Positions 1 through 9,732 of a stretch of 64,000 nucleotides of DNA are shown here, piece after piece. The first letter of the stretch is position 1; each line of letters opens with the position of its first letter. Source of the stretch: Cordia subcordata (taxonomy: Eukaryota > Streptophyta > Magnoliopsida > Boraginales > Cordiaceae). The DNA lies in assembly GCA_028554755.1 (NCBI GenBank), contig JAPTOF010000005.1, positions 3,868,501 to 3,932,500 on the forward strand, read 5' to 3'. The notes beneath the pieces are model-generated. The model did not search any database. It saw only the letters and a list, made by a program, of their open reading frames with translations, and was not told the origin of the DNA. Both the position numbers and the translations under genes were made by a program.

Positions 1-1485
1 GTAGATTCGAGGAACTAAGTAACAAAACGTATGTACATTTACCAATTATAAGTATTAGAAAAATTCCACACGGAATCTTCTTAACAACCAGCATAATGTG
101 AGTGCCTTAACATGGAATTCTAGGAAGCGTATGCTCTTACTCCATAAATTGGCATTAAGCTACATACTGAAGCTGTAAACATCTATCAACTCTTTCTTTT
201 GCCTCTAGTAAGGCATTTAGTAAAAGCTTGCCAATAACAATCAAAATGTGCCGTAAGAGAGACACTTTTAACTGTGCCAATGTTCAATTCCACATTTATA
301 CTTTCCGCACATTCTAGGGACATTTCTGGTTATCCCCTTACCATACATGATCGCTACTCAGAGTTTAAAGGTTCCAAAGGGAATGGAAAGGAAAGCAAGT
401 TAAAGGAAATATGATAAAGGAAACAAAAGGAAAGGACAAGGGTTCCCTTGTTTGGACCTCAAAAAAGTAAGAGGGAAAGGGAAGGAAAGGAAATGGTTTG
501 TTTTACCCAAAATGAAATATCTTCCATGCATATAAATAGTTCTTACCAGAAAGGGACATTTTGGAAGTGAGGCATGCAAATATTTCTGGTCTATAAAAAG
601 TTGCTTTCCTCTCCTTACATATTTCTATTCCATAAAAAGTTGAGCTTTCCTCTACTTCCATAAACCCTCAGTTCAGAAGGAAACTAAAATCCAATCATTA
701 AAGAAAAATGGTATCCCTCATTTCCCTTCCTGCAGGAAAAACTAATCAAAGCAAGAGGGATTCCTGAATCCCCCATACCTTTCTTTCCTCTAAACCAATT
801 GAACAAGATTTCTGGTTCTTATGTCTTCAAGTGATAAAGAAAAACTTACTGTATCTATTGTTTTCATAGATGAGGGGAAAAAGGAAAAAAGAAACTCATT
901 TGCAAGAAAGGTAGACATTGAAGAAGTACATAGAAATTTGAAAAGGAAAACTGAAAATGTTTCTATAAAGAACTTAAGAGGTCCTATAAAATACACTTTT
1001 GAAAATAATTAAGGAGATTATATCAATATTTAAGCGTCAGCAACAGAGATCAAGAAAAGCCTTAGGTGACTCTTACAAGTGAGTGATAAAAGCACAAGGT
1101 ACTCTTATATCAGATTTACTTACCTGTCACATATAGAGAGACATACAGTAATAGTCTAAGTACTATCAACAAGAGAAAGCTATAATGGCATATCATTTAC
1201 CATACAACATTATAAAAGGTAAAGTTTTTGTCATCAGGAGAAAAGCTCACATTGGGCCTTCAAGGGTTTTAATTTTTTTATGGAAACAGATCCAAATACT
1301 TATTACAAAAGTGAGATCTGTCTCCATGGAAAAAAGTGTTTTCCTATGCGGAAAAGCCAGTCCAATAGTCCCAAGGTGCAACTACAAAAAAGAAAGAGAA
1401 GGACACAAGACTACCTGTTTCATTTTGAACTTACGCTGCCGGAAAGTTAAAGTGCAATTACCAGAACAAAGGGACTCAAAGCTAC
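1..1485 (-). other. DCL1 intron 2 (partial), no exon seen
   Basis: This is the sequence downstream of DCL1 exon 2 on the minus strand. I looked for the next expected DCL1 block, the helicase segment with the DECH box, and did not find it, so the stretch reads as intron or unrelated insertion. Positions 361-500 are strongly purine-rich, with repeated AAAGG/GGAAAGG words. Short open frames here (for example 821-1012 plus and 790-996 minus) overlap on opposite strands and resemble nothing I know. Confidence 0.5.
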
Positions 1486-1511
1486 CTGCTTTGTTTCAAA
1501 CTCACGCTGCC
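1376..1511 (-). repeat. Imperfect tandem duplication of DCL1 exon 2 end and donor site
   Basis: Two diverged copies of a roughly 71-76 bp unit lie head to tail. In the right copy (about 1452-1511) the last 26 bases of exon 2 (1486-1511) are followed by the GT donor. In the left copy (about 1376-1440) positions 1415-1440 match those 26 bases with several changes and are again followed on the minus strand by GTAG. The left copy lies inside intron 2 and could act as a decoy donor. Confidence 0.65.
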
Positions 1512-1599
1512 ACCTCCTAGCATCCCAGAAATCTTGACCCATTTCACCACAGTAATGGCCGACTTGATAACCTGTTTGCTCGCGAATAACTTCAGCTTG
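1486..1599 (-). CDS. DCL1: DICER-LIKE 1, exon 2
   Basis: Exon 2 is 114 bases (38 codons, phase 0). It continues the helicase domain directly from exon 1: it begins QAEVIREQTGYQVG and ends RRWQREFETKQ, matching the helicase segment after the Walker A block in plant DCL1. The acceptor AG is at 1601-1600 and the donor GT at 1485-1484 on the minus strand. No stop or frameshift is visible. Intron 1 is only 112 bases (1600-1711). The donor region is partly duplicated just downstream. Family assignment is strong because of near word-for-word agreement with the DCL1 family. Confidence 0.9.
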
Positions 1600-1711
1600 C
1601 TGCCACAGAATATTACGCCAACCATGTAATTTAATCCCATAAGAGAGATACATGGAAAAGCTCCTCTATGTATATGTGTACTAATATCTAGGTATATGTA
1701 TGTATATATAC

Positions 1712-2632
1712 CTGATACACGAGGGGCACTTTTGGAACCAGAAACACAGCGAGCATTTTCTTGTTCTGTCGTCGTAAATCAGCGCAAATGCTCTTTATAA
1801 GGAGAATGGCAATTAAAGTTTTCCCAGCGCCTGTTTCAAGAAAAGCTATAGTGTTTCTCTTCTTTGCCTGTTCAAGAACTTCCAATTGGTATTGCCGTGC
1901 CTGCTCTTGAGGAAGTTGCTCATTGTTGGATTCACTGGCTTTCTTATTCTCTGACCCTGAATTCTTCTCGAGGCTTTTGTCATTTACTAGTGCCTTCCCC
2001 GCCTCCTTGCTTCGGTCAACAGGTTCCCAAGAACCCAACCGGAAAACCATCGCATTCTTTTCTTTGTCTCTCTCCCAATAACCTCTTCCTTCCTTGCAAT
2101 AATCCTTGTCCTTCCTACCACCACCACCACCATAGCGTTCTCTTCTCTTGCTTTGATCCCTAACCCGCCTATCAGTCTCATCATCCCATTCCCGAGCTCG
2201 CTTCCTACACATAGGCTTCTCCCAAACTTTCCTTTCATTCCTGTAGTCACCAAGACGTGGTTTCTTACCATCATAATCACGGTCACCATCACGCTCACTG
2301 TCACTGTCTCTGTCTCTGTCTCTATCCATGTAAGAAACTCCATTTCCCTCGGCAACGCCAACATCCAATAAATAATCACTCTTCTTCTTCCGGTTGTTCG
2401 CGTCATCACTTTCCATCGTTTCTATGTGATATCCGCCATTAACATGTTCCATCTTTAAGCCATTAGTCTGAGTTACCTCAGCCGGCAAAACCAGAGCTGA
2501 CGGATCAAAATTCAGATAATCCTGAACGAAATCGTCATACGAGATATCCTCACAGGCATCGAGCCAATAAGAGGGCTTTGTATCCTCCGGATGAGGATTA
2601 ACGCTACCTGAAACCCTAGCCTCATCATCCAT
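1712..2632 (-). CDS. DCL1: DICER-LIKE 1, N-terminal exon 1
   Basis: DCL1 is the nuclear RNase III enzyme that cuts primary microRNA hairpins into microRNAs in plants. This exon encodes the N-terminal 307 residues. The start MDDEARVSG is followed by YWLDACEDIS, a motif near the start of plant DCL1 proteins. Next comes a low-complexity Arg/Asp-rich stretch (DRDRDRDSDSERD, about residues 103-115) and a basic nuclear-localisation-like region. The DExH helicase then begins: residues near 245-270 carry ARQYQLEVLEQAKK and the Walker A motif FLETGAGKT, followed by LVPKVPLVYQ. The exon ends after the Gln codon with GT donor at 1711-1710. Dicer, PAZ, RNase III and dsRNA-binding parts would lie beyond the left edge. 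The frame is intact, so this may be a live gene, but the window cannot show that. Confidence 0.9.
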
Positions 2633-3500
2633 TTTTTCTTTACTCTAAAAATATCCTCTTTGAGCCATTGGATAGATTTTTGTGGATCTTATCACTAACT
2701 CCAACAAAGCAACAACACAAATTAGTACATTTATCTACTAAATTTTCACTTTTTCTCTACTCCAACAAAAATAAATTATCTTAACTTATTACAACAGTCA
2801 ACAGCAATTAAAGAAAATGGATAAAAATAAAATTCTGCTACTCTATCTTCGCCGAAAAATAAGAAATTGAAACACAATAAAAGCTAAGATATAATAAAAA
2901 AATGATAAATTGGTAAAGAGAATTGCAAAAAGGAAGTTATACAGTGGGTTGAATTGGATGGAGATTGCAGATTAGCGTTAAATAGACCGTACGAAGCACG
3001 CAATTTTGGATATGGAATTGGGATAAATGAGTGAAAAGTGGCGACCCAAATTGTGTGATTCCAAGATTCCCACGGTCTATCTTACGCGATTCTGCTCTCT
3101 CTCTCAATCTCTCTCTCACTCTCGCTCACTCTCTCTTCCCTTTTACCTCACAGAAGAGTAGCACGCACGCACACACACACACTGCTTTTTAAGTGTGTAT
3201 TCCTCTTTGAGTCGCTTATGGTGGTGAGTGCGCGCTTTTTAGGGCTACGAGTGAGATAGAAATTGTACTTCTGTTATAAATATTCTACAAAAAGATGCAA
3301 TGTGAAATGGGCCTCGTCAGTCTTGGGCCTGCTTCTGAGATGGATCAGTCATCAGTCCTCAGCCTTGGGCATCTTTGAACGGTCCAGTTTGCGTCAAGTC
3401 CAATGCGGTTATAGATCCTGTTTGGGATTGAGGATGTGGAGGGAAAAAACAAAAAGAGAAAAAGAGGCGAAAAAGTAAATGCGCAAAGTGTTTGCTAATT
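2633..3500 (-). promoter_or_regulatory. 5' flank of DCL1, CT/GA and CA tracts
   Basis: This is the region upstream of the DCL1 start codon. It holds a pyrimidine-rich CT tract at 3092-3142 (GA-rich on the gene strand), common in plant core promoters and leaders, and a CA repeat at about 3161-3182. No single TATA box stands out. Between 3251 and 3500 I see no gene. Confidence 0.45.
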
Positions 3501-3510
3501 AACAAAATTA

Positions 3511-4384
3511 TGTTTCAAATAGAACCAGTTTGGTCAAGGCAATGGTTATGCACCCATTGATTATGAACTTAACCCTTGGAGGAAGAACAACGATTGGCAA
3601 AGAACATACATAGATAAACTTTCTTCCTCTTGCGAACTTGAATTCTTTACTCCTATTCAGGAAAATGGTTACTTTGGAGCTGCCCCTCCTGATGATGTGT
3701 TTGTGGAATGTGATGGACATTGGCATCATTGTCTCATTGGCCAATTCATTGATAGGCTACTTCCTTTTTTCCTAATCAAAAAAATGGTAGATACACAATG
3801 GAAACAATATGGCCAAGTTGAAATTAAATCTTCGGAGCATGGTTTCTTTGTGTTTAAATTTGAGAATGAAGATTATTATGAGTAAGTTATGGAGCAACTT
3901 TTGGCACATAAATCATAGGTCACTCCTTCTTAGGAAATGGGATCCCAAAGCACAATTGATAATTTTGGTTGGGATTGAGTTCCCCTTTGGCGCAAATTTA
4001 GAAATGTGCCTTGTTCTTTGATCACTAGGCAGGGCTTGAGTTATATCACTAGCATAATTAGTTATCCCTGTAATGAATAAGCTCATGGAGACTTGGACCT
4101 TTGTTAGACTTGCTAGAGTTTGTATAGAGATGGATCTTTCCAAGGAGCTACTGGACTTTACTTATGTGAAAATAAGGAATGGTGAATGGGTGAAGGTTGA
4201 TATTGAATATACTTCATCTTCCTGTGCTTGTATACCACAAAGTCAAGTTCCAAAACAAGTTCACCGAAATGAAGTTAAGATTGAAAGAGATAGAAATGAA
4301 GAATATTCATACAAAGAAGATTTGGAAGCCGATCAGAAATGCGACACCTTTCCAAGAAACAAGGGTTCCAAATTCAAAAGTTGA
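3511..4384 (+). pseudogene. LINE-type ORF1 remnant (DUF4283 family)
   Basis: Decayed copy of the ORF1-like protein of plant L1-type LINE elements, which binds nucleic acid. Recognisable blocks are LSSSCELEFFTPIQENG near 3625-3665, HHCLIGQFIDRLLPFFLIKK near 3725-3785, GQVEIKSSEHGFFVFKFE near 3811-3866, and RLARVCIEMDLSKELLDF with NGEWVKVDIEY near 4105-4210. These are hallmarks of the DUF4283 domain and the start of the following zinc-knuckle segment. The frame is broken by TAA at 3883-3885, by a further stop about 11 codons later, and by at least one shift before 4073. No reverse transcriptase ORF follows, so the element is truncated or a short derivative. Confidence 0.75.
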
Positions 4385-4892
4385 AAAAGCTTCATGATCA
4401 AATTGATTTCCCAACCTTCATATTGATAATGAAAATGAAAATGAAGGAAATGTGGCTGAGATTGAGAAAGAAAATATAGTTGATAGGGCAACCAAGAATG
4501 TTGATTCCTGAATGAAGTTGAAAATGACCCCTTGATTGAAAAGAATGGAGAACAAGATTTTAAGTGGGATGTGCAAAATGAAGGAATCCATGAAAAAGCA
4601 TTAGAAGATTTTGGAAGAGAAGAAAGAGTAAATTTGGCTTCCCTCTTCCCCCTTATACATGACTACTTTACTTTGGTTCTTCCATGTATAACTTGTTAGT
4701 CTTTTCTTGATTTGCTCTTTGAGTATTCATCTTTGTACTTTACTTTTGTACTTTTAAGGTTTCTCTTTTTGTTGTTTCATACCCCCTCAATTCTAGTCAC
4801 TGATTGTTATGTTATATCTTTAGCTTAGGGGTAATTGACAGTATGTACCAAATTACGATTGAATAAAATTCTCACTTAACTCGCAAAAAAAA
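4385..4892 (+). mobile_element. 3' part of LINE remnant with poly(A) end
   Basis: Acidic, Glu/Asn-rich broken coding sequence up to about 4640 is followed by T-rich UTR-like sequence. It ends with an AATAAA-containing stretch (4864-4869) and a short A run at 4885-4892, consistent with the 3' end of a retroposed LINE-like transcript. I found no clear target duplication. Confidence 0.5.
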
Positions 4893-4906
4893 TGAAGTCC
4901 TGGAAA

Positions 4907-4928
4907 ATATATATATATATATATATAT
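4907..4928. repeat. (AT)n microsatellite
   Basis: About eleven AT units directly after the LINE poly(A) end and before the AT-rich repeats that flank the pararetroviral fragments. Confidence 0.9.
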
Positions 4929-5117
4929 TAATGCTTTTTTCTAAATTGCATTCTACATATAACATGTTTACATATATTTATTTATGATTAAAGCATACAT
5001 ATATTATTTAAATAAAATTAAAAACTTAATAAAATTGTGTTCTAAATAGTATAAAATAGAGTTTTGAAAAAATATATATTATATTGTATTTTCTCAAATT
5101 GCATTTCACATATAATA
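4929..5117. repeat. AT-rich repeat, left copy
   Basis: This block (from about GCATTCTACATATAACATG to CTCAAATTGCATTTCACATA) recurs almost base for base at 5911-6140 on the far side of a pararetroviral fragment. The fragment therefore sits inside, or joins two copies of, an AT-rich repeat. Confidence 0.75.
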
Positions 5118-5470
5118 GACCGAAGCCCCCATCTTTAGCTAGAAATTTTAGCATTAAGTGGTGGGATGGTTTTAATTGTTCAAAATTCACCAAGGCCGAC
5201 CTTGATAAATGGTTTAAAAACAATCCTGACGCTACCTCCATAGTGTCCAAAGTTCAAAGTCAGTTTTTGGCTCACAAAGCACAAATGCAGGTAGAATTGG
5301 CAGCAGCTCCAGATCTGAAGACATACAACAAAATTCTCAAAGAATATTTCCAACAGCTTGGGACAGAAGAAGATGAAGAACAGCCTCAAACTTTGGCAGA
5401 GTCGTCCCAAGATCCAAATCAAAACGAAGATGATTGCTTTGGAATCGACACATCAGCTTTCGATTTCTGA
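5118..5470 (+). pseudogene. Pararetrovirus lineage A: C-terminal domain of downstream ORF
   Basis: Open segment ending at the TGA at 5468-5470. It begins near KWWDGFNCSKF and ends NQNEDDCFGIDTSAFDF. The same domain, more decayed, occurs at 15740-16056 behind the pararetroviral reverse transcriptase, ending DDCFGLDTSAFSF. It is therefore the C-terminus of the ORF located between RNase H and the intergenic region in petuvirus/florendovirus-like genomes; its function is unknown. Only about 118 codons survive and the upstream part is replaced by AT-rich repeat. The family call rests on the second copy's position. Confidence 0.65.
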
Positions 5471-5905
5471 AGACAACAAAACATGCTGTTCAGAATGACA
5501 ATGGAGAAAGCAGTTTTGAATAAGCAACAAAACAACTTTTCAAAAGGTGAACAGTTTCAAATCCGTGAACCGAGCAACATCCGAAAGGCAATAAATAACT
5601 TTCCACGTGAAGGACCTCAAAAGAAATGTAAAAGACCTTAAAAGGAGCCAAAAGAATCTCGCCCGTGAAGCTACAGTTTCAAGACAAGAGATAAAGTAGA
5701 TCACGCGGTGCAAAAGCCGGATTCTGTGGAAGACTTTATTTCTTTTTCAAGCTTTGTAATAATTTCTTTTGTTTTCTTTTCTATTCCCCGGGCCTATATA
5801 AGGTTCCAAGTTGTTTAAGTTTTGGTGTGCTTTTCTTTTAGAAGATTATTATTCTGCTTCGTTGTATTCTATCCCTTTGTACCCTTCTCATATCAATAAA
5901 ATTAC
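5471..5905 (+). promoter_or_regulatory. Pararetroviral intergenic region with TATA box and polyadenylation signal
   Basis: Non-coding stretch after the lineage A ORF stop. It carries CTATATAAGG at 5794-5803 and AATAAA at 5895-5900 about 95 bases further on. In Caulimoviridae the intergenic region holds the promoter for terminally redundant pregenomic RNA and its processing signal in just this order. The sequence returns to host-like AT repeat right after the signal, so no primer site or leader remains. Confidence 0.6.
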
Positions 5906-6204
5906 TGTAATTGCATTCTACATATAACATGTTTACATATATTTATTTATGATTAAAGCGTAAATATATTATTTAAATAAATTAAAAAACTTAATCAAAT
6001 TGTGTTCTAAAGAGTATAAAATAGAGTTTTGAAAAAATATATATTATACTATATTTTCTCAAATTGTGTTCTAAAGAGTATAAAATAGAGTTTTGAAAAA
6101 ATATATATTATACTATATTTTCTCAAATTGTATTTCACTTATAATATGTTTACATATTTATTTATAATTAAAGATCAAATATATTATTTAAATAAAATTA
6201 AAAT
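5906..6204. repeat. AT-rich repeat, right copy, with 64-bp tandem units
   Basis: Second copy of the 4929-5117 repeat. Inside it a 64-bp unit, beginning CAAATTGTGTTCTAAAGAG, is present twice in perfect tandem (5996-6059 and 6060-6123), followed by the start of a third, diverged unit at 6124. Confidence 0.85.
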
Positions 6205-6365
6205 ATTCTCTTGTAAGGAAATCTGGTGTGAGTTTGATTTCCCTTTGATGAAGTTTATATCAGAGTCAAAAATAAAAAGTAAAGCTTGTCATCTTGCAAA
6301 AATTTGTTTTGAAGTAAGATTTTTTACATCTTTTTGTAAAACATCTTTTGCAGCTTTACAACCCT
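6205..6365 (-). pseudogene. Inverted scrap of lineage A RNase H domain
   Basis: Read on the minus strand this matches the end of the pararetroviral RNase H region found on the plus strand at 14570-14725, including AAKDVLQKDVKNL, KQIFAR and the degraded tail that runs into the LTRE-like end of the domain. It lies antisense to the neighbouring coat and movement fragments, so the locus has been rearranged. It has several stops. Confidence 0.6.
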
Positions 6366-6439
6366 CATCACCTCAATAGCCTTTCATTTCATGGGAAATA
6401 CAGCACGTATAAAAGAAAGACTTATTGAAACCCTCCAAA

Positions 6440-7080
6440 TCTCAAATGCAAAACATTTAGAGATTTTAGATGGTACAAAGATATTTTCTTTGCAAGAGTT
6501 ATATTAAGACAAGATTGTAATAATACTTTTTGGAAAGAAAACTTTCTTTTTGGACTTCCTCCTCTTTTTGCTGAAAACGTAAGAACAAAAATTACAAATA
6601 TTTACGAAAGAATTCCGTATGATGAATTATCATATGGCCAAATCATAAGCTTTACAAATCAAACTGGACTTGAATTGTGCATTGACTTACGAATCAAAAA
6701 TAAAATGGAACGACGAAGAGTAACAACTAGAAAAGAACTTGGTAATTTTTACGAACGATTTGGTTACCAACCTTTACAATGAACAAAAAGAACCCAAGGA
6801 AAAGTATAAAAGAAAATATAAACCGAGGTATAAAATGCAAAAAAGAAAAAATATAAAACAAGAGAATCCTCTTTCTAAAAATATAAGAAAAAGTTTGCCA
6901 AAGAGAAAAAGAATAAACAAATACCAACATGCTACAAGTTTGGTAAGAAAGGCTGTTACAAAAATCAATGCTATATTAAACAAAAAACTTAATAAAATAG
7001 AATTAGATGAATAATTACAAGAATAGATCCTAAACATTATTAGGACCACTCCTTCTTCCTCTGATTCAAAAGAATTCTTT
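6440..7080 (+). pseudogene. Pararetrovirus lineage A coat protein fragment with altered zinc knuckle
   Basis: Matches the C-terminal half of the lineage B coat protein (56280-56820). Blocks FRWYKDIFFARV, FLFGLPPLFAENVR, YDELSYGQII and ELGNFYERFG appear in order. The nucleic-acid binding CCHC knuckle is at 6930-6971, but its second Cys is Phe and its His is Cys, so two of the four zinc ligands are lost. Stops and shifts begin near 6779. The coat protein normally packages the genome. Confidence 0.7.
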
Positions 7081-7083
7081 CAA

Positions 7084-7324
7084 ATAGACAAAAGTATAAA
7101 TATATGCATTTAGGATTAGTTCAATTTGCTATCAAACCACTAACTAAGAATGGTCTCAAGAGTTCTATTTTACCTGTCCTTAGAGATGCTAGGTATCACA
7201 AATTTATTGATTCTTTACTTGGAGCTGTTGCAAGTTTTTCAAAAGGACCTATATTTTTCAATTGCTTTCCAAATTTCTCAGTAGCATACCACGACCCAAG
7301 GGTTAACAAAACCTTAACTTTAAG
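7084..7324 (+). pseudogene. Pararetrovirus lineage A movement protein fragment
   Basis: Encodes HLGLVQFAIKPLTKNGL, VLRDARYHKF and KGPIFFNCFPNFSVAY, matching the core of the lineage B movement protein (30K superfamily, cell-to-cell transport through plasmodesmata). Genes are out of order: movement protein follows coat protein here but precedes it in the lineage B copy. At about 7320 the frame runs straight into gypsy internal sequence with no gap or target duplication. Confidence 0.7.
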
Positions 7325-7659
7325 CAAGCTTGCATTGACATGTGCAAAAATAAGCAAAGGTGTATCCTATAGGATAAGGGATCGGGGATCAACGCTTTGT
7401 GTGGGTGGAAAGAAAAAAAGAAAACAAACTAAAGGAAAACGAAACGAGAAGTGCAAAATTTAACCTAGTAACGCTACCACCATGCCTTCAGCCAGGCGAT
7501 CACCAACTCATCATCATCCTCCATAGATGGGGTTTTGAAGCACTATAGTCTCCACACGAGCCATTGGAGAATATGCATGCTTCAAGTGTTGCCTGTTCAC
7601 TGTCCACTCTCGACCATCCTTTAAGATCCTTACCATTCTAGAAGGGTAGGCAACCAATA

Positions 7660-8098
7660 CCTTGTACAGACCATCTCATCGCGTCTTAAGCTTCCCTGAA
7701 AAGAGTTTCAAATGTGAGCTAAATAACCAAACTTTATCAAAGGGAGAGAATGACTTCTTAAGAATATGTCTGTCATGAATTCTCTTCATCGTATCCTTAT
7801 AAAGTTTGGCGTTCTCATATGCCTCAAACCTAAGCTCCTTCAATTTTGTTAGGTCAAGCTTCATCTTCTCACCCGCTCTTGCCAAATCAAAGTGTAGGGC
7901 TTGATTGCCCAATAAGCCCTATGCTCAAGTTCTACTGGCAAGTGACAAGCTTTCCCATAAACCAATCTATAGGGGGACATACTAATAAGAGTCTTAAAAA
8001 TGGTACGATAGGCCTATAAAGCATTATTCAACCTAAAAGACCAATATCTCCTATTTGGGCTAGCTGTTTTCTCTAAAATGTGCTTGATCTCCCTATCA
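7660..8098 (-). pseudogene. Gypsy integrase C-terminal part
   Basis: The frame at 7676-7912 encodes [23 protein letters not shown] and ILKKSFSPFDKVWLF, the region after the integrase catalytic core in Athila/Tat elements; the broken continuation to 8098 covers the end of the core. It is separated from the rest of integrase by the solo LTR at 8104-9727. A parallel copy lies at 18830-19605. Confidence 0.7.
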
Positions 8099-8103
8099 GA
8101 CAC

Positions 8104-9727
8104 TGATGTGTGTCATTTGTGCATGTTTACATCTAGTTTTTGCATGCATATTTAAGGGTGTTCAGAGCATAATTGAGTGCGCTTAGTATAAAGTTTATGC
8201 ATATTTGTTAATATTCGTACTTAATGTATTTAGGTGCATAAATACTATACTAAGTGTTATATTCCATGTTTTAGGAGTGTTTTGGAAGGGTTCAAGCGTA
8301 TACGAGGAAGAAATAAGCTAACGGATGAAGACCGGAAGAAAAGAAATAAAGAAGAGAGCATTCTGATCCAGCCGGTCGGCTTAGATGAAGAGCCGGTCGA
8401 CCGGTCGCTCCAGAGAATAAAAGATTTAAAGCCGGTCGAGTTCCTCAAGAAGCCGGTCGACCGGCTAGGTCGACTGGCCAGTCCAGAGAGCATCAAGATT
8501 GAAGCCGGTTGAGCAAGAAAGAGGAGCCGGTCGACCGGCTAGGTCGACCAGCTGTGCGCAGAAGAAATCTATAAAAGCTCGTTTCAGCCCAATTTCGAGG
8601 GGAGGAACTTTTATTCTTAAATCTTAATAAACCCTAACCTCGACCCACTACACAAAACACTCTAAACCATCATCTAAACCCCACACCAAGCTAGGATTGA
8701 AGCATTAAACAAAGATTTGAAGGATTTGTACGGATTTGGAAGCAAGAATTTAGGGAAGTTCTTCTTGTTCTTTCTCTATTTCTTGTAAATATGTTGCTAG
8801 ATTAGGCTAGATTTAGGGTTGATTGTTGTTGTATATAAGATTAGGGCTTTGAATAATGGATTTGTGTAGATCTTTGGCTCTTAATACATGTTTATTTACA
8901 TAAATTTATGGCATGATTCAATATGTCTATGTATTGGAAATCAAATATGTCTATGTGTTTGTTAAAATGCCTAAGTGAATATGCATGTGTTATTTGTGCT
9001 TAAAATGCTCTTATCTACTTATTTGGGTGATATGATTGTGCTTAATCTCATGGCTTTGCTTAGTAGAGTAGGCTTTAGCTTTAAATCCAGCTAATAGGTT
9101 ACATGCTTTGCTTAGTCGAGTTTAGGTGCTAGTCCCTGGCTTTAAATCTAGCCAAGCGGATAAGTTAACCTAGACTAGAGTATTCCTCACCCACGTTAGT
9201 GTTGGTTAATTGAGCCTTAATGTCACGTAGTGTTTAGGTGCTAATCCTTGGCTTTAAATCCAGCCAAGAGGATAAGTTCTAAGCACGGATTGTGTAGGCT
9301 AGGAAGGATTGGCCCTTAGCTTTAAATCCAGCTAACGGGTTGAACCACTAATATTAGTTAAGAGAGCCCCCGATCAACACAACGGCAATAGAAGTCCCGA
9401 GCCTTAGATAGACCTTATTCGTTATCATAGCCCAAGTCTTGTTGCAATGCAATCGCCCTAGGTCCCCTTCTTCTTTATTAGTGTTTCCTTCCTTAGTTTG
9501 GCTCCTTTAAGTTCCTCCATAGATTAGTTTTTATTTTCCTTTTTCCGAGCTCCCTTCCATCCTAAAGTAAGTACACACACGCACGTAGCTAGTTTAAGGC
9601 ACTCGAGCACATAGAGACTAATTAAGGTAGCCTCCATGTGGATTCGACCCCGCACTTGCACACACTGTACTACACACGTCCCGTGCACTTGCGGGTCTTT
9701 TAGGCTTGTGCTCAAATAGTGATATCA
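8104..9727 (+). mobile_element. Solo LTR of Athila-like family with target duplication GACAC
   Basis: The 1624-bp sequence starts TGATGTGTG and ends GATATCA. It is flanked by GACAC at 8099-8103 and 9728-9732, the 5-bp duplication expected of an LTR-retrotransposon insertion. It is homologous to the LTRs at 19606, 24021, 27994 and 30020 but in plus orientation. Landmarks in LTR sense are three copies of the palindrome CCGGTCGACCGG (8393, 8453, 8527), TATA box CTATAAAAG at 8569-8577, and four TTAAATCC-loop hairpins between 9075 and 9335. With no internal region it is a solo LTR, usually the product of LTR-LTR recombination. Confidence 0.85.
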
Positions 9728-9732
9728 GACAC

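Noticed and set aside
8234..8512. Open frame on plus (92 codons) as a gene
   Set aside because: It lies in the U3 part of a solo LTR and is made of GC-rich palindromic repeats; the opposite strand is equally open.
8380..8545. CRISPR-like array of repeated palindromes
   Set aside because: Spacing and spacers are irregular, there are no cas genes, and the block belongs to an LTR in plant DNA.
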